Source of the DNA: JAOXRU01 sp965247735
GTDB lineage: Bacteria > Bacteroidota > Bacteroidia > Flavobacteriales > Flavobacteriaceae
Assembly: GCA_965247735.1 (NCBI GenBank)
Contig: CBDFHN010000002.1
Coordinates: 2,480,001-2,544,000 of the forward strand
Direction of reading: 5' to 3'
Length of the DNA stretch: 64,000 nucleotides
Positions 1-8,483 of the stretch are shown here, in pieces. How positions within the stretch are numbered: position 1 is the stretch's first letter; each line of letters starts with the position of its first letter. The notes beneath the pieces are model-generated. The model did not search any database, was not told where the DNA came from, and saw nothing but the letters and a program-made list of their open reading frames with translations. The translations under genes were made by a program, and so were the position numbers.

Positions 1-545
1 TTACACTGTTTTGCCCCAAACTCCATTATTGCTTGATTGTATGTACCTGAAGATTTTACATCCAACATCTTAAAAGCTAATTTTTTAAAATATTTAATCC
101 CTTCTGTGCTATTTATTGGAATAGCTACTCCAAAATAACGAGACAATACCCTATACACATTGCCATCTACAACAGATACTGCCTCTTCATAACATATAGA
201 TGCAATGGCACTAGCAGTATAATCTCCTACTCCTTTTAACTCTAAAAGCTCTTTATAGCTACCGGGAAACACCCCTTTTAGTTCTTTTGAAATAAACTTT
301 GCTGTAAAATGCAAATTTCTTGCTCTGGAGTAATAACCTAGTCCTTGCCACAATTTTAACACTTCTTCTTCGCCTGCATTAGCCAAATCATGAATAGTGG
401 GAAAAGCAGACTCAAAAGCCAAATAATACGGCATACCCTGCTCTACTCTAGTTTGTTGCAGCATTATTTCTGACAACCAAATCTTATATGGATCGTTTGT
501 TTTTCTCCATGGCAAATCACGTTTATTTATGGCGTACCATTTCAT
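1..545 (-). CDS. mutY: A/G-specific adenine glycosylase MutY, partial (3' end beyond left edge)
   Basis: This is the N-terminal ~181 codons of MutY, which removes adenine mispaired with 8-oxoguanine in base-excision repair. Reading leftwards I see LPWR near the start, LSEIMLQQTRVEQ (catalytic Glu region), the helix-hairpin-helix LKGVGDYTASAIAS and the catalytic Asp in VVDGNVYRVLSR. The frame is still open at base 1, so the iron-sulfur cluster and C-terminal NUDIX-like domain lie outside. The first ATG is at 545. Homologues usually carry about nine more residues before the Trp-Tyr, and the frame stays open upstream through FSVIL, so a non-ATG start (GTG at 554 or TTG at 575) is possible. It is divergent from the HU gene. 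Confidence 0.93.
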   Translation of the reverse strand, partial: MKWYAINKRDLPWRKTNDPYKIWLSEIMLQQTRVEQGMPYYLAFESAFPTIHDLANAGEEEVLKLWQGLGYYSRARNLHFTAKFISKELKGVFPGSYKELLELKGVGDYTASAIASICYEEAVSVVDGNVYRVLSRYFGVAIPINSTEGIKYFKKLAFKMLDVKSSGTYNQAIMEFGAKQC

Positions 546-649
546 CAAAATCACTGAAAAATAAGGGCTTATCAAAATATTTATTTACCTTTAAAGTTTA
601 TATAGTTAAAATTAAGTTGTTTAGGATACAAAGATGTCCAATTAATTCT

Positions 650-657
650 TATATTTG
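650..657 (+). promoter_or_regulatory. -7 promoter element upstream of the HU gene
   Basis: The octamer TATATTTG matches the Bacteroidota -7 consensus TAnnTTTG and lies about 50 bases before the HU start codon. I do not see a TTG at the usual -33 spacing, so only the -7 box is called. Confidence 0.4.
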
Positions 658-706
658 CACACCTTTTTAAAAAATATAAATAGCGAACAAACAATTTATA
701 ACAACA

Positions 707-997
707 ATGACGAAAGCAGATATTGTAGCGAAAATTTCAGAGAAATTAGGAATGGAAAAAGGCGATGTACAGGCAACTGTAGAATCCTTTATGGACGAAG
801 TTAAGACATCTTTAGAGAGTGGAGATAATGTTTACTTAAGAGGTTTTGGAAGTTTTATTATTAAAACTAGAGCCGAAAAAACTGGAAGAAACATTTCTAA
901 AAACACAACTATTAAGATTCCAGCACATAACATTCCAGCATTTAAACCTGCAAAAGTGTTTATTGAAGGAGTAAAGAGTAATGTAACAATAAAATAA
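707..997 (+). CDS. hup: HU/IHF-family DNA-binding protein
   Basis: A 96-residue histone-like DNA-bending protein, a normal length for HU. It starts MTKADIVAKISEKLG, has the conserved RGFGSF turn followed by the RxxRxxxN-type DNA-binding arm (residues ~50-70: AEKTGRNISKNTTIKIPA), and ends with the FKPAKVF helix typical of the family. It should act as a nucleoid-associated dimer. It is followed 26 bases later by a tiny basic protein gene and then, after a terminator, by rng; from memory mutY-hup-small protein-rng is a common arrangement in flavobacteria. Confidence 0.96.
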   Translation: MTKADIVAKISEKLGMEKGDVQATVESFMDEVKTSLESGDNVYLRGFGSFIIKTRAEKTGRNISKNTTIKIPAHNIPAFKPAKVFIEGVKSNVTIK

Positions 998-1023
998 TAT
1001 TAACCATTTAAACTACACGCACT

Positions 1024-1113
1024 ATGCCAAGTGGTAAAAAAAGAAAAAGACATAAGGTAGCTACGCACAAGCGTAAGAAAAGAAGAAGAGCTAACCGCCA
1101 CAAGAAAAAGTAG
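1024..1113 (+). CDS. Tiny Lys/Arg-rich protein (AURKAIP1/COX24-type, probable ribosome-associated)
   Basis: A 29-codon reading frame starting MPSGKKRKRHK and ending NRHKKK. More than half of the residues are Lys, Arg or His and there is no acidic residue, as in the short ribosomal proteins that thread into rRNA. I recognise it as the short Bacteroidota protein usually named AURKAIP1/COX24 domain-containing, related to mitoribosomal mS38; that identification is from memory. It lies 26 bases after hup and is followed at once by a strong terminator, so it is probably co-transcribed with hup. Confidence 0.85.
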   Translation: MPSGKKRKRHKVATHKRKKRRRANRHKKK

Positions 1114-1138
1114 TTTTAAACTACTTTTTCTTTTTTTT
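1105..1138 (+). terminator. Rho-independent terminator after hup and the small basic protein gene
   Basis: The arms AAAAAGTAGTTT (1105-1116) and AAACTACTTTTT (1118-1129) are perfect complements and are followed by a T tract to 1138. The left arm overlaps the last codons and stop of the small gene. Confidence 0.8.
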
Positions 1139-1173
1139 AAGTTCATTGAAATAGAAACCAAAAAAAGGTTTCG

Positions 1174-1191
1174 ACGGGTACAAACACCCGT
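1174..1191 (+). promoter_or_regulatory. GC-rich leader hairpin upstream of rng
   Basis: ACGGGT (1174-1179) and ACCCGT (1186-1191) form a 6-bp stem with a 6-base loop, unusually GC-rich for its surroundings and about 58 bases before the rng start. RNase E in enterobacteria autoregulates through 5' UTR hairpins; a similar role here is only an inference. Confidence 0.3.
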
Positions 1192-1248
1192 GAAAATTTT
1201 GTTTAACCCTTTTATTCGATATTTCGAATAAATACAAATTGAATCAGA

Positions 1249-2796
1249 GTGAATAGAGAATTGATCGTAAGATCTGGTTCCTCTGACGTCGATTTTGCCT
1301 TACTCAAGGAAGGAAAACTAATAGAATTACACAAAGAAGAAGAACAAAACGGATTTGCCGTTGGCGATGTTATGATTGCCAAAATTCGGAAACCTGTTTC
1401 TGGGCTTAACGCTGCTTTTGTAAATGTAGGCTATGAAAAAGATGCCTTTTTACATTATCACGATTTAGGACCACAATTATCTTCAATGTTAAAATTTATC
1501 AAGCGTGTAAGCACTGGTAAATTAAAAGATTATTCGTTAACCAACTTTCCATTTGATGAAGATATAGATAAAAATGGTGCTATTAATGACGTCATTAAAG
1601 CCAACCAATCTATATTAGTGCAAATTGTAAAAGAGCCAATATCAACAAAAGGACCACGTATAAGTTCAGAAATATCTATTGCTGGACGTTATATTGTTTT
1701 GGTTCCTTTTTCTAATCGTATTTCTGTCTCTCAAAAGATAGAAAGTAGAGAAGAAAAAGATCGTTTAAAAAGGCTTGTAAAAAGCATCAAACCAAAAGGT
1801 TTTGGTGTTATTATACGTACAGTTGCAGAAGGCAAAAAAGTCGCCGAACTAGACAAAGATTTACACGACCTTATTGAAAAATGGGGAAAAATGTGTAGCA
1901 AACTCTACAAAGCACCACATCCATCCAAAGTGATGAATGAGATGAATAGAGCAGCATCTATATTGAGAGATATATTTAATGACTCATTTACTGGAATACA
2001 TGTAGACAACGAGACGCTTTTTTATCAGATAAAAGAATATCTGAGCGAAATAGCGCCTAAAAAAGAATCTATAGTTAAGTTGTATAGTTCAAATGTTCCA
2101 ATTTATGAAAAATTTGGAATTGAAAGACAAATTAAAACATCATTCGGAAAAACAGCTTCTATGCAAAAAGGAGCTTACCTTGTTATAGAACACACAGAAG
2201 CATTACATGTTATTGATGTAAACAGCGGAAACCGTTCTAACAAAGCTAAAACCCAAGAAGGTACTGCCCTAGAGGTAAACATATTGGCAGCTTCAGAAAT
2301 AGCAAGACAACTTCGTTTGAGAGACATGGGAGGGATTATTGTTGTTGATTTTATCGACATGACAAATCCTGACAACAGACGCGAACTCTTCAATCATCTT
2401 AAAGAAGAAATGAAAGATGATAGAGCTAAGCACAAAATTCTGCCCCCAAGTAAATTTGGACTTATACAAATTACTAGACAAAGAGTACGGCCAGAAGTAA
2501 ATATTAAAACTATGGAGAAGAACCCTAACGGGGCTCCAGGAGAAGTTGAAGCTCCAATAGTATTGATAGAAAAAATTGCTTCCGACCTAGACAAAATCAT
2601 TAGTGGAAAAAGAGGTGATGATGGTATTATTTTAAATATACATCCATTTATTGCCGCTTATTTAACTAAAGGATATTCATCTATACGTTTTCAATGGTTT
2701 TTAGACCATAAAAAATGGGTGAAAATAACACCTAGAGATGCGTATACATATCTAGAATACCGCTTTAAAAACAAAAGCGGAAAAACCATATACTAA
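1249..2796 (+). CDS. rng: Ribonuclease E/G family protein (RNase G-like)
   Basis: A 515-residue endoribonuclease for rRNA maturation and mRNA decay, the short form without an RNase E-type scaffold tail. It opens MNRELIVRSGSS, has an S1-like region around residues 35-130 (VGDVMIAKI, NAAFVNVGYEKDAFLHYHDLG), and the RNase-H-like catalytic region with HVIDVNSGN and IIVVDFIDM, whose Asp residues bind Mg. The start codon is GTG at 1249: an in-frame TGA at 1240-1242 rules out anything further upstream, and the residues after it match the family N-terminus. It ends at a strong terminator. Confidence 0.96.
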   Translation: MNRELIVRSGSSDVDFALLKEGKLIELHKEEEQNGFAVGDVMIAKIRKPVSGLNAAFVNVGYEKDAFLHYHDLGPQLSSMLKFIKRVSTGKLKDYSLTNFPFDEDIDKNGAINDVIKANQSILVQIVKEPISTKGPRISSEISIAGRYIVLVPFSNRISVSQKIESREEKDRLKRLVKSIKPKGFGVIIRTVAEGKKVAELDKDLHDLIEKWGKMCSKLYKAPHPSKVMNEMNRAASILRDIFNDSFTGIHVDNETLFYQIKEYLSEIAPKKESIVKLYSSNVPIYEKFGIERQIKTSFGKTASMQKGAYLVIEHTEALHVIDVNSGNRSNKAKTQEGTALEVNILAASEIARQLRLRDMGGIIVVDFIDMTNPDNRRELFNHLKEEMKDDRAKHKILPPSKFGLIQITRQRVRPEVNIKTMEKNPNGAPGEVEAPIVLIEKIASDLDKIISGKRGDDGIILNIHPFIAAYLTKGYSSIRFQWFLDHKKWVKITPRDAYTYLEYRFKNKSGKTIY

Positions 2797-2830
2797 AAAA
2801 AACCACGCCCTTAAAAGCGTGGTTTTTTTT
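2795..2830 (+). terminator. Rho-independent terminator after rng
   Basis: AACCACGC (2801-2808) pairs with GCGTGGTT (2817-2824) across an 8-base loop and is followed by a run of T, directly after the rng stop codon. A run of A on the left side makes it potentially active on both strands. Confidence 0.88.
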
Positions 2831-2846
2831 TACCTGACCACTACTA

Positions 2847-3323
2847 ATGCATTTAAAAAAAAATAGCTACACTGTAGCCGAAGCCACCAAAAAATTAGAG
2901 CACTATTGTGCTTATCAGGATCGTTGCCATAAAGAAGTTACTCAAAAACTAAGGCAGCTAAACATGATCCCTGAGGCTATTGCTCATATTATTTCTCACC
3001 TCATTCAACACAAATTCCTTAATGAAGAACGCTTCGCAAAAGCATTTGCCAGAGGTAAATTTCGTTTTAAAAAATGGGGAAGACAACGCATCACCAGAGA
3101 ACTAAAATTTAGAGACATCTCCGCATACAATATTAAAACGGCACTTAAAGAAATTGACAATACCGAGTATCTAGAAACTTTAGAAGAAATAGCTCAAAAA
3201 AGATTAGACAGTCTTAAAGAAACCGATATAAGAAAACGCAAAAAAAAACTATTTGACTATCTCGCATATCGAGGTTGGGAAACCCATCTCATTTATGAAA
3301 TCACCAACAGTCTTGTCAAATAA
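2847..3323 (+). CDS. recX: Regulatory protein RecX
   Basis: A 158-residue, highly basic all-helical protein with the RecX three-helix repeats: CAYQDRCHKEVTQKL, then LIQHKFLNEERFAKAFARGKFRFKKWGRQRITREL, then a C-terminal copy ending YLAYRGWETHLI. RecX binds RecA filaments and limits strand exchange and SOS activity. recA is not in the window. The gene sits alone between the rng terminator and a terminator shared with bioB. Confidence 0.92.
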   Translation: MHLKKNSYTVAEATKKLEHYCAYQDRCHKEVTQKLRQLNMIPEAIAHIISHLIQHKFLNEERFAKAFARGKFRFKKWGRQRITRELKFRDISAYNIKTALKEIDNTEYLETLEEIAQKRLDSLKETDIRKRKKKLFDYLAYRGWETHLIYEITNSLVK

Positions 3324-3341
3324 AAAAATTAGACGCATAAA

Positions 3342-3369
3342 AAAAGAGACCAATTACTTAGTCTCTTTT
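3342..3369. terminator. Bidirectional terminator between recX and bioB
   Basis: AAAAGAGAC (3342-3350) pairs with GTCTCTTTT (3361-3369) over a 10-base loop, giving a T tract on the plus strand and, from the flanking A run, on the minus strand. It lies between convergent genes. Confidence 0.7.
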
Positions 3370-3409
3370 CTCTATTTTATTTCAACGAAAAACGCCAAAG
3401 CCAAGTTAT

Positions 3410-4534
3410 TTATTTAACAGCAATCTTGTCTTTTTCTGCCTTTATAATATCCAAACGGTTTTGTTTAGCCGTTTCGTTACGTTCTATTTTATGTCCTGGA
3501 CGCGTCCATTTTGGTTTTTCACCAAGTGCATTAAACTCAGAATCCACCTCTTCAACCGTCCTTGGCTGTACCTTTTTTGTAAATGGCTTTTGAGGGTTCA
3601 TTCCTAACATTTCAAACATCTTCATATCCTCATTTACATCAGGGTTTGGAGTCGTTAGCAACTTATCACCTGCAAAAATAGAATTGGCACCCGCAAAGAA
3701 GCACATTGCCTGCCCCTCTCTACTCATTTGTGTTCTTCCAGCAGATAAACGCACCTGTGTTTCTGGCATTACAATTCTAGAAGCAGCCACCATACGAATC
3801 ATTTCCCAAATCTCTACAGGCTTCTCCCCTTCCATTGGCGTACCATCCACCGCTACCAACGCATTTATAGGAGTAGATTCTGGTTGAGGATCCAATGTAG
3901 ACAACGCAACTAACATCCCCGCTCTATCTTCTACCTCTTCTCCCATTCCAATAATTCCTCCACTACATACCGTAACATTAGTTTTCCTAACATTTGCAAT
4001 AGTATCCAAACGGTCCTCATAACCACGAGTAGAAATCACTTTTTTATAATATTCTTCTGACGTATCTAAATTATGGTTATACGCATATAAACCCGCTTCT
4101 GCCAAACGTTGTGCTTGGTTTTCAGTAACCATACCCAAGGTACAGCATACCTCCATATCTAACTTATTAATAGTACGCACCATCTCTAAAACCTGATCAA
4201 ACTCTGGCCCATCCTTTACATTTCTCCATGATGCTCCCATACAAACACGAGAACTACCCGAAGATTTAGCACGCAAAGCCTGTGCTTTTACCTGCCGTAC
4301 ACTCATCAAATCATTTCCTTCAATATCGGTATGGTAACGTGCAGCCTGTGGGCAATATCCACAATCCTCAGAACATCCTCCTGTTTTTACAGATAGCAAT
4401 GTACTTACCTGTACCACATTAGGATCATGATGCAAACGGTGTATTGTTGCCGCTTCGTAAAGCAACTCCATTAATGGTTTGTTATATATCGCTAGTATCT
4501 CTTCTTTTGTCCAATTGTGTCTAATCTCACTCAT
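3410..4534 (-). CDS. bioB: Biotin synthase BioB
   Basis: A 374-residue radical-SAM enzyme that inserts sulfur into dethiobiotin, the last step of biotin synthesis. The 4Fe-4S/SAM motif is C54-x3-C58-x2-C61 in GGCSEDCGYCPQ. Conserved BioB segments CMGASWRN, YNHNLDT, CSGGIIGMGE and SAGRTQM (2Fe-2S ligands and Arg) are present, and the length is normal plus a ~40-residue polar tail. The other biotin genes (bioF, bioD, bioA) lie about 20 kb away on the same strand, so bioB is transcribed separately here. Confidence 0.97.
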   Translation of the reverse strand: MSEIRHNWTKEEILAIYNKPLMELLYEAATIHRLHHDPNVVQVSTLLSVKTGGCSEDCGYCPQAARYHTDIEGNDLMSVRQVKAQALRAKSSGSSRVCMGASWRNVKDGPEFDQVLEMVRTINKLDMEVCCTLGMVTENQAQRLAEAGLYAYNHNLDTSEEYYKKVISTRGYEDRLDTIANVRKTNVTVCSGGIIGMGEEVEDRAGMLVALSTLDPQPESTPINALVAVDGTPMEGEKPVEIWEMIRMVAASRIVMPETQVRLSAGRTQMSREGQAMCFFAGANSIFAGDKLLTTPNPDVNEDMKMFEMLGMNPQKPFTKKVQPRTVEEVDSEFNALGEKPKWTRPGHKIERNETAKQNRLDIIKAEKDKIAVK

Positions 4535-4557
4535 AAATCATTGATCTAATTGATTGC

Positions 4558-4591
4558 CAAAAATAGTAAAAAGGATTTACCCAATAAGCAA
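4558..4591 (-). promoter_or_regulatory. bioB: Predicted bioB promoter
   Basis: On the minus strand TATTTTTG (4565-4558) matches the TAnnTTTG -7 box. TTG trinucleotides lie 16 and 23 bases upstream (4584-4582 and 4591-4589), near or within the spacing used by flavobacterial housekeeping sigma. The -7 box is about 24 bases before the bioB start codon. Confidence 0.42.
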
Positions 4592-4741
4592 AAATCAATT
4601 AAAAGACTTTTTCTTATGCTGTTTTTGGTTATCATTTTAGAACCGCTTATTGCCAGTTTTCGGTAGACTGCCATCAAGATCATTCTTACCTATAACGCGA
4701 ATACTTCTTTTACCTATTATATTTTCTCTTTTTTTTCCGAA

Positions 4742-4808
4742 GCTATTCGCGCTATCCACTGTAGTTTTTGAGGTAAACACCTCAAAAAGCTGCCGCTGCT
4801 ATCACGGC
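4742..4808 (+). repeat. Degenerate copy of hairpin-type interspersed repeat (family 1, copy C)
   Basis: This lies in the 433-base gap between bioB and the kinase gene, in which I see no gene. It contains GCTATCCACTGTAG, then TTTTTGAGGT-aaac-ACCTCAAAAA (a perfect 10-bp stem, 4765-4788), then GCTGCCGCTGCTATCACGGC. The GCTATCCxCT ... TGCCGCTxCTATC layout matches the two copies near 32.1 and 35.0 kb but lacks their GGGCGTATCCC head. Just upstream, CGCGAATACTTC (4697-4708) and GAAGCTATTCGCG (4739-4751) are imperfect inverted repeats. The remainder of the gap is AT-rich with nothing recognisable. Confidence 0.55.
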
Positions 4809-4967
4809 TAAAATGTTGAAATAGTATTGAGAATTTAGGTTTTAGTATTGATACCAAAAACACTTTCACAATATATAGTCAAACTATAACAACAACAGCC
4901 CCAAACACAACATCTATTTTTCTTACTTTAGCTAACACACTAGTTTTGAAAACAAACGATAGTTATT

Positions 4968-6365
4968 ATGAAAATCCACACCCTATTCAATCCTAGATAC
5001 AAAATTGTTATTCACGCTCTAATCCTAATTGGATATTTAGCCATCATAATCCCTACATTTTTTTTAACTGAAACAAAAATTAGCAGCTTTATAACATCAG
5101 TAAGCTTAGAACTTATTTCCTTATACATATTAGCATTATGGATAATACCTCAACTTATTTCAAATACAAAAAAAGGAATCTTACTACTCTTTGGTTTTCT
5201 AATCATATACTTTAATCCTTATACATTTTTTAAAAACTACAACAACCTTAATTTCTTAGAAGAGATACACAACCTTTTTACTCAAATTACCCCAATAGCC
5301 ATAATGTCATTTTTTTATAGCATTATTATTTTTGACTCAGAAAAACTAAAACCATTATTCTTAAACAAAAAATTCGAAATTCTTATTCACACACTAATCA
5401 TAGCCCTAATAACTGCTTTTACCTTTAGTCCAAGCATAAACATGGGCAAAATATTTTTCACAGCAATCCCAGTTTACGCCTGCGCAATCTTCTACTATAT
5501 TCATACTTTTCTTTTACTTCCAACGCTAATAACCCATAAAAAAAACTACAAATACACTGTTTACCTTACCATATGTCTTATTACATACTACGGAAGCATT
5601 ATCTATTTTTCAAAAAACACTTCCGATTTCCACAATCAACCCCTATATCTATTTATCAAAAATAACTTCCATTCCACTACCATTGTACTCATCGCAATAT
5701 TAATTCCATCCTACCTATACGGATACAAAAGAGCAAAATCCAAAAAAGAACAAAACATGCTTACTACACAACTAGCAGCTAAAAACACAGAGCTTCAATT
5801 GCTAAAATCACAAGTAAACCCTCATTTCTTATTCAACTCGCTCAATACATTGTACGCAACTGCTCTTAACGAAAAAGCAGATAAAACCGCGGAAAGCATT
5901 ACAAATTTAGCTAGCCTTATTAGGTACATGCAAGAAGACATTAACAAAAATCTCATCGTTTTAGACACAGAAATTCAATACATTAAAGACTATATTAGCA
6001 TTCAAGAACTCCGTTGTAAAACCCCTCCTAACATCACCACAAATTTCAAAAACATCAAAAACCATACAATAAGTCCAGGAATATTGATGCCATTTATTGA
6101 AAACGCGTTTAAATACGGAATAAACCCCAACAAAAATTCATCTTTAGATATCTCTATTATCGGAAAAGAAAAAACAATACTATTTGAATGCACTAATACT
6201 TTTAACAAAAACAAAGTTTACCACCAAGAACAAGGTTTCGGAATCGGAATTAAAAACACCAAACAACGCCTGAATCTTATCTACCCTAATACTCACCAAC
6301 TAGACATCTCTAACGAAAATGGTGTTTTCAAAATATCACTTAACATAAATATTACAAAATCATGA
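4968..6365 (+). CDS. LytS/YehU-type sensor histidine kinase
   Basis: A 465-residue membrane kinase of the His_kinase family that pairs with LytTR regulators. The first ~250 residues hold about six or seven hydrophobic spans with little soluble sensor domain, so the signal is probably sensed in or near the membrane. A short coiled-coil linker (LTTQLAAKNTELQLLKSQ) leads to the phosphoacceptor motif NPHFLFNSLNTL with H286. The ATP-binding lid contains the N-box PFIENAFKYG (~373-382) and GFGIGIKNTKQRL. The stop codon overlaps the next gene by ATGA, so the pair is translationally coupled. The signal is unknown. Confidence 0.93.
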   Translation: MKIHTLFNPRYKIVIHALILIGYLAIIIPTFFLTETKISSFITSVSLELISLYILALWIIPQLISNTKKGILLLFGFLIIYFNPYTFFKNYNNLNFLEEIHNLFTQITPIAIMSFFYSIIIFDSEKLKPLFLNKKFEILIHTLIIALITAFTFSPSINMGKIFFTAIPVYACAIFYYIHTFLLLPTLITHKKNYKYTVYLTICLITYYGSIIYFSKNTSDFHNQPLYLFIKNNFHSTTIVLIAILIPSYLYGYKRAKSKKEQNMLTTQLAAKNTELQLLKSQVNPHFLFNSLNTLYATALNEKADKTAESITNLASLIRYMQEDINKNLIVLDTEIQYIKDYISIQELRCKTPPNITTNFKNIKNHTISPGILMPFIENAFKYGINPNKNSSLDISIIGKEKTILFECTNTFNKNKVYHQEQGFGIGIKNTKQRLNLIYPNTHQLDISNENGVFKISLNINITKS

Positions 6366-7045
6366 TGATAAACGCAATAGCCATAGATGACGAACCTAAA
6401 GCTATAGAAGTAATACAACATCTTATCAACCGTATTGATTACCTTTCTTTAATTCATCATTTTCACAACTCAGAAGACGCCATCACTTTTTTAAACGAAC
6501 AACCTGTAGATTTAGTTTTCTTAGACATTAACATGCCTGAAAAATCGGGATTGGACTTATTAAAAGAAATAGATCGTCCTGTAAACATTATTTTTACCAC
6601 TGCCTATACAGAACACGCCCTCGAAAGCTATAACTACAACGCAATAGACTACCTCTTAAAACCTTTTTCCTTTAGCCGATTTTTGTCCGCAATAGAAAAA
6701 GCAAGAAATAAAATTAAAAGTAAACAACTCTCTCAACCATTTTTCTTTATTAAAGATGGATTTAAAAACATAAAAATAACTTTTAAAGACATCCTTTTCA
6801 TTAAAGGATCAGGAAACTATTTAGAAATACACACTGTAGGTAAAATTCATATTTCAAGAATGACATTTAAAAACATTATTGAAAAAATACCTGCTGCTGA
6901 CTTTATTAGAACTCATCAATCATACCTCGTTAATACACAACACATAGATAAGATTGAAAACAACAAAATACACATCAACACAACCAGAATTCCCATAAGT
7001 GAAAAATATAAAAACACCCTTTACAAAAAACTAAATCTAACATAA
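6362..7045 (+). CDS. LytTR-family response regulator
   Basis: A 227-residue regulator. The receiver domain (~1-120) has the acidic pair D9/D10, phosphoacceptor D55 in VFLDINMP, a Thr-Thr-Ala switch (TTAYTEHALE) and the Lys of LLKPFS. The LytTR DNA-binding domain (~125-227) shows the typical DILFIKGSGNYLEIH opening and FIRTHQSYLVN. It overlaps the kinase gene by four bases. LytTR proteins bind paired direct repeats; the DoxX-like membrane protein gene 86 bases downstream is a possible target. Confidence 0.94.
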   Translation: MMINAIAIDDEPKAIEVIQHLINRIDYLSLIHHFHNSEDAITFLNEQPVDLVFLDINMPEKSGLDLLKEIDRPVNIIFTTAYTEHALESYNYNAIDYLLKPFSFSRFLSAIEKARNKIKSKQLSQPFFFIKDGFKNIKITFKDILFIKGSGNYLEIHTVGKIHISRMTFKNIIEKIPAADFIRTHQSYLVNTQHIDKIENNKIHINTTRIPISEKYKNTLYKKLNLT

Positions 7046-7131
7046 AACAAACTGTTAAAAACAATTAATTTCTCCATTTATAGAATTAAAACACCTATAT
7101 TGTTTACTGTATTCAACGAACTATCATTATC

Positions 7132-8406
7132 ATGACAACAGTAGACTTAAAAAACATTGAATGGAATAGTATCGAAAAATTTACTTTTCGATTCCTATTC
7201 GTATATTACTTTTTTATCATATTCCCTTTTCCTTTCGGAAAAATGCCTTTTAATATTGGACTTGTTATTTTTGATTGGATCACTAAGTTTTGGGAAATTA
7301 CCACACCTCTATTTGGTAAATATATCTTACAACTTTCCAGTGACGCTAATGTAACAACTTATGCCTCTAGTGACACACATTTTCATTATGCTTTGCTAAT
7401 ATTTCAACCCTTTTTAGCACTAGTAATTGCAACATTATGGACAGCAATTGACAGAAAAAGAAAGCAGTACAAAAAACTATACCTATATCTAATAACCGCA
7501 CTACGATACTACCTTGCTATAACCATGATTTCTTATGGCTTTTCCAAAATATTCCCTTCTCAGTTTGGAATCATGCAACAAACAACATATTTAACAACAT
7601 ACGGAGACAGTAGCCCCATGAACATGTTATGGGCTTTTATGAGCCACTCTACCAATTACCAACAATTTGGCGGGTATCTAGAGCTCATAGGAGGACTATT
7701 ACTACTACACAGAAAAACATACATTCTTGGCGCAATTAGTTCTTTTGGCGTAATGCTAAATGTATTTGCACTTAACCTAGCTTTTAATGTTTGGGTAAAA
7801 TTATATTCTGGAAGCCTACTACTAATGAGTATTGTTATTATTACGCCTGAACTTAAAAAACTCGTTAAACTCTTTGTTTTCAATAAATCCGTTAGTTTTT
7901 CTTCTATTCAACCCTATTTTAAAGAAAAAAAATGGAATAGAGTTGCACTAGCTATAAAAATAGTATTTATCATAACCATTTTAATAAGCAAAACACAAGA
8001 CCATATTAAACGTAGCAAAAACGTTACCTCGGCAACACCGCTTTTTGGCATTCAAAACGTACAACAATTTTCACTCAACAAAAACACCACACTTTCTTCT
8101 GCCAAAGATAGCATCCGATGGAAACACCTTTTAATAGACAAACGATCTGGTATCATTATTACCATGGACGATAAAAAGCATCGTTTTGCCCAAAAAATTG
8201 ATACCCTAAAAAAAACCATAACCTTTGAAAGCTATAGAGACAGCACCAATAACTACAAGTTTAACTACACAAAAACTGGCGACCTCTTAAAACTTAGCGG
8301 AATTCACAGAAGTGATACGCTAAATATTATCCTTAAAGAAAAAAAGAAAAACGAATTTAAGTTAGAAAAAGAAAGATTTAACTGGGTAACAGATTTCTTT
8401 TTCTAA
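7132..8406 (+). CDS. DoxX-like integral membrane protein
   Basis: A 424-residue protein with about seven hydrophobic spans up to residue ~290 (e.g. YALLIFQPFLALVIATLW, YLELIGGLLLLH, GVMLNVFALNLAF) and a soluble C-terminal tail of ~120 residues rich in Lys and Thr. The segment MISYGFSKIFPSQF followed by GGYLELIGGLLLLHRKT resembles the four-helix core of DoxX/TQO-type proteins; this is a family-level resemblance, not a specific function. Its position after the kinase/regulator pair suggests regulation by, or signalling through, that pair. It ends at a shared terminator. Confidence 0.7.
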   Translation: MTTVDLKNIEWNSIEKFTFRFLFVYYFFIIFPFPFGKMPFNIGLVIFDWITKFWEITTPLFGKYILQLSSDANVTTYASSDTHFHYALLIFQPFLALVIATLWTAIDRKRKQYKKLYLYLITALRYYLAITMISYGFSKIFPSQFGIMQQTTYLTTYGDSSPMNMLWAFMSHSTNYQQFGGYLELIGGLLLLHRKTYILGAISSFGVMLNVFALNLAFNVWVKLYSGSLLLMSIVIITPELKKLVKLFVFNKSVSFSSIQPYFKEKKWNRVALAIKIVFIITILISKTQDHIKRSKNVTSATPLFGIQNVQQFSLNKNTTLSSAKDSIRWKHLLIDKRSGIIITMDDKKHRFAQKIDTLKKTITFESYRDSTNNYKFNYTKTGDLLKLSGIHRSDTLNIILKEKKKNEFKLEKERFNWVTDFFF

Positions 8407-8417
8407 CTTTTTTGCAC

Positions 8418-8461
8418 AAAAAACCGTTTTGCACACAGAAACCAAGGCAAAACGGTTTTAA
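8418..8461. terminator. Bidirectional terminator between convergent genes
   Basis: A perfect 13-bp stem: AAAACCGTTTTGC (8420-8432) with GCAAAACGGTTTT (8447-8459) around a 14-base loop, between the DoxX-like gene and the AAA+ ATPase gene. T runs are short on both strands. Confidence 0.75.
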
Positions 8462-8483
8462 ATATCATATAACCACAATTTAA

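Noticed and set aside
4535..4967. Small RNA gene or small protein in the bioB/kinase gap
   Set aside because: The hairpins there are explained by the degenerate family-1 repeat, and no coding frame with family features was found.
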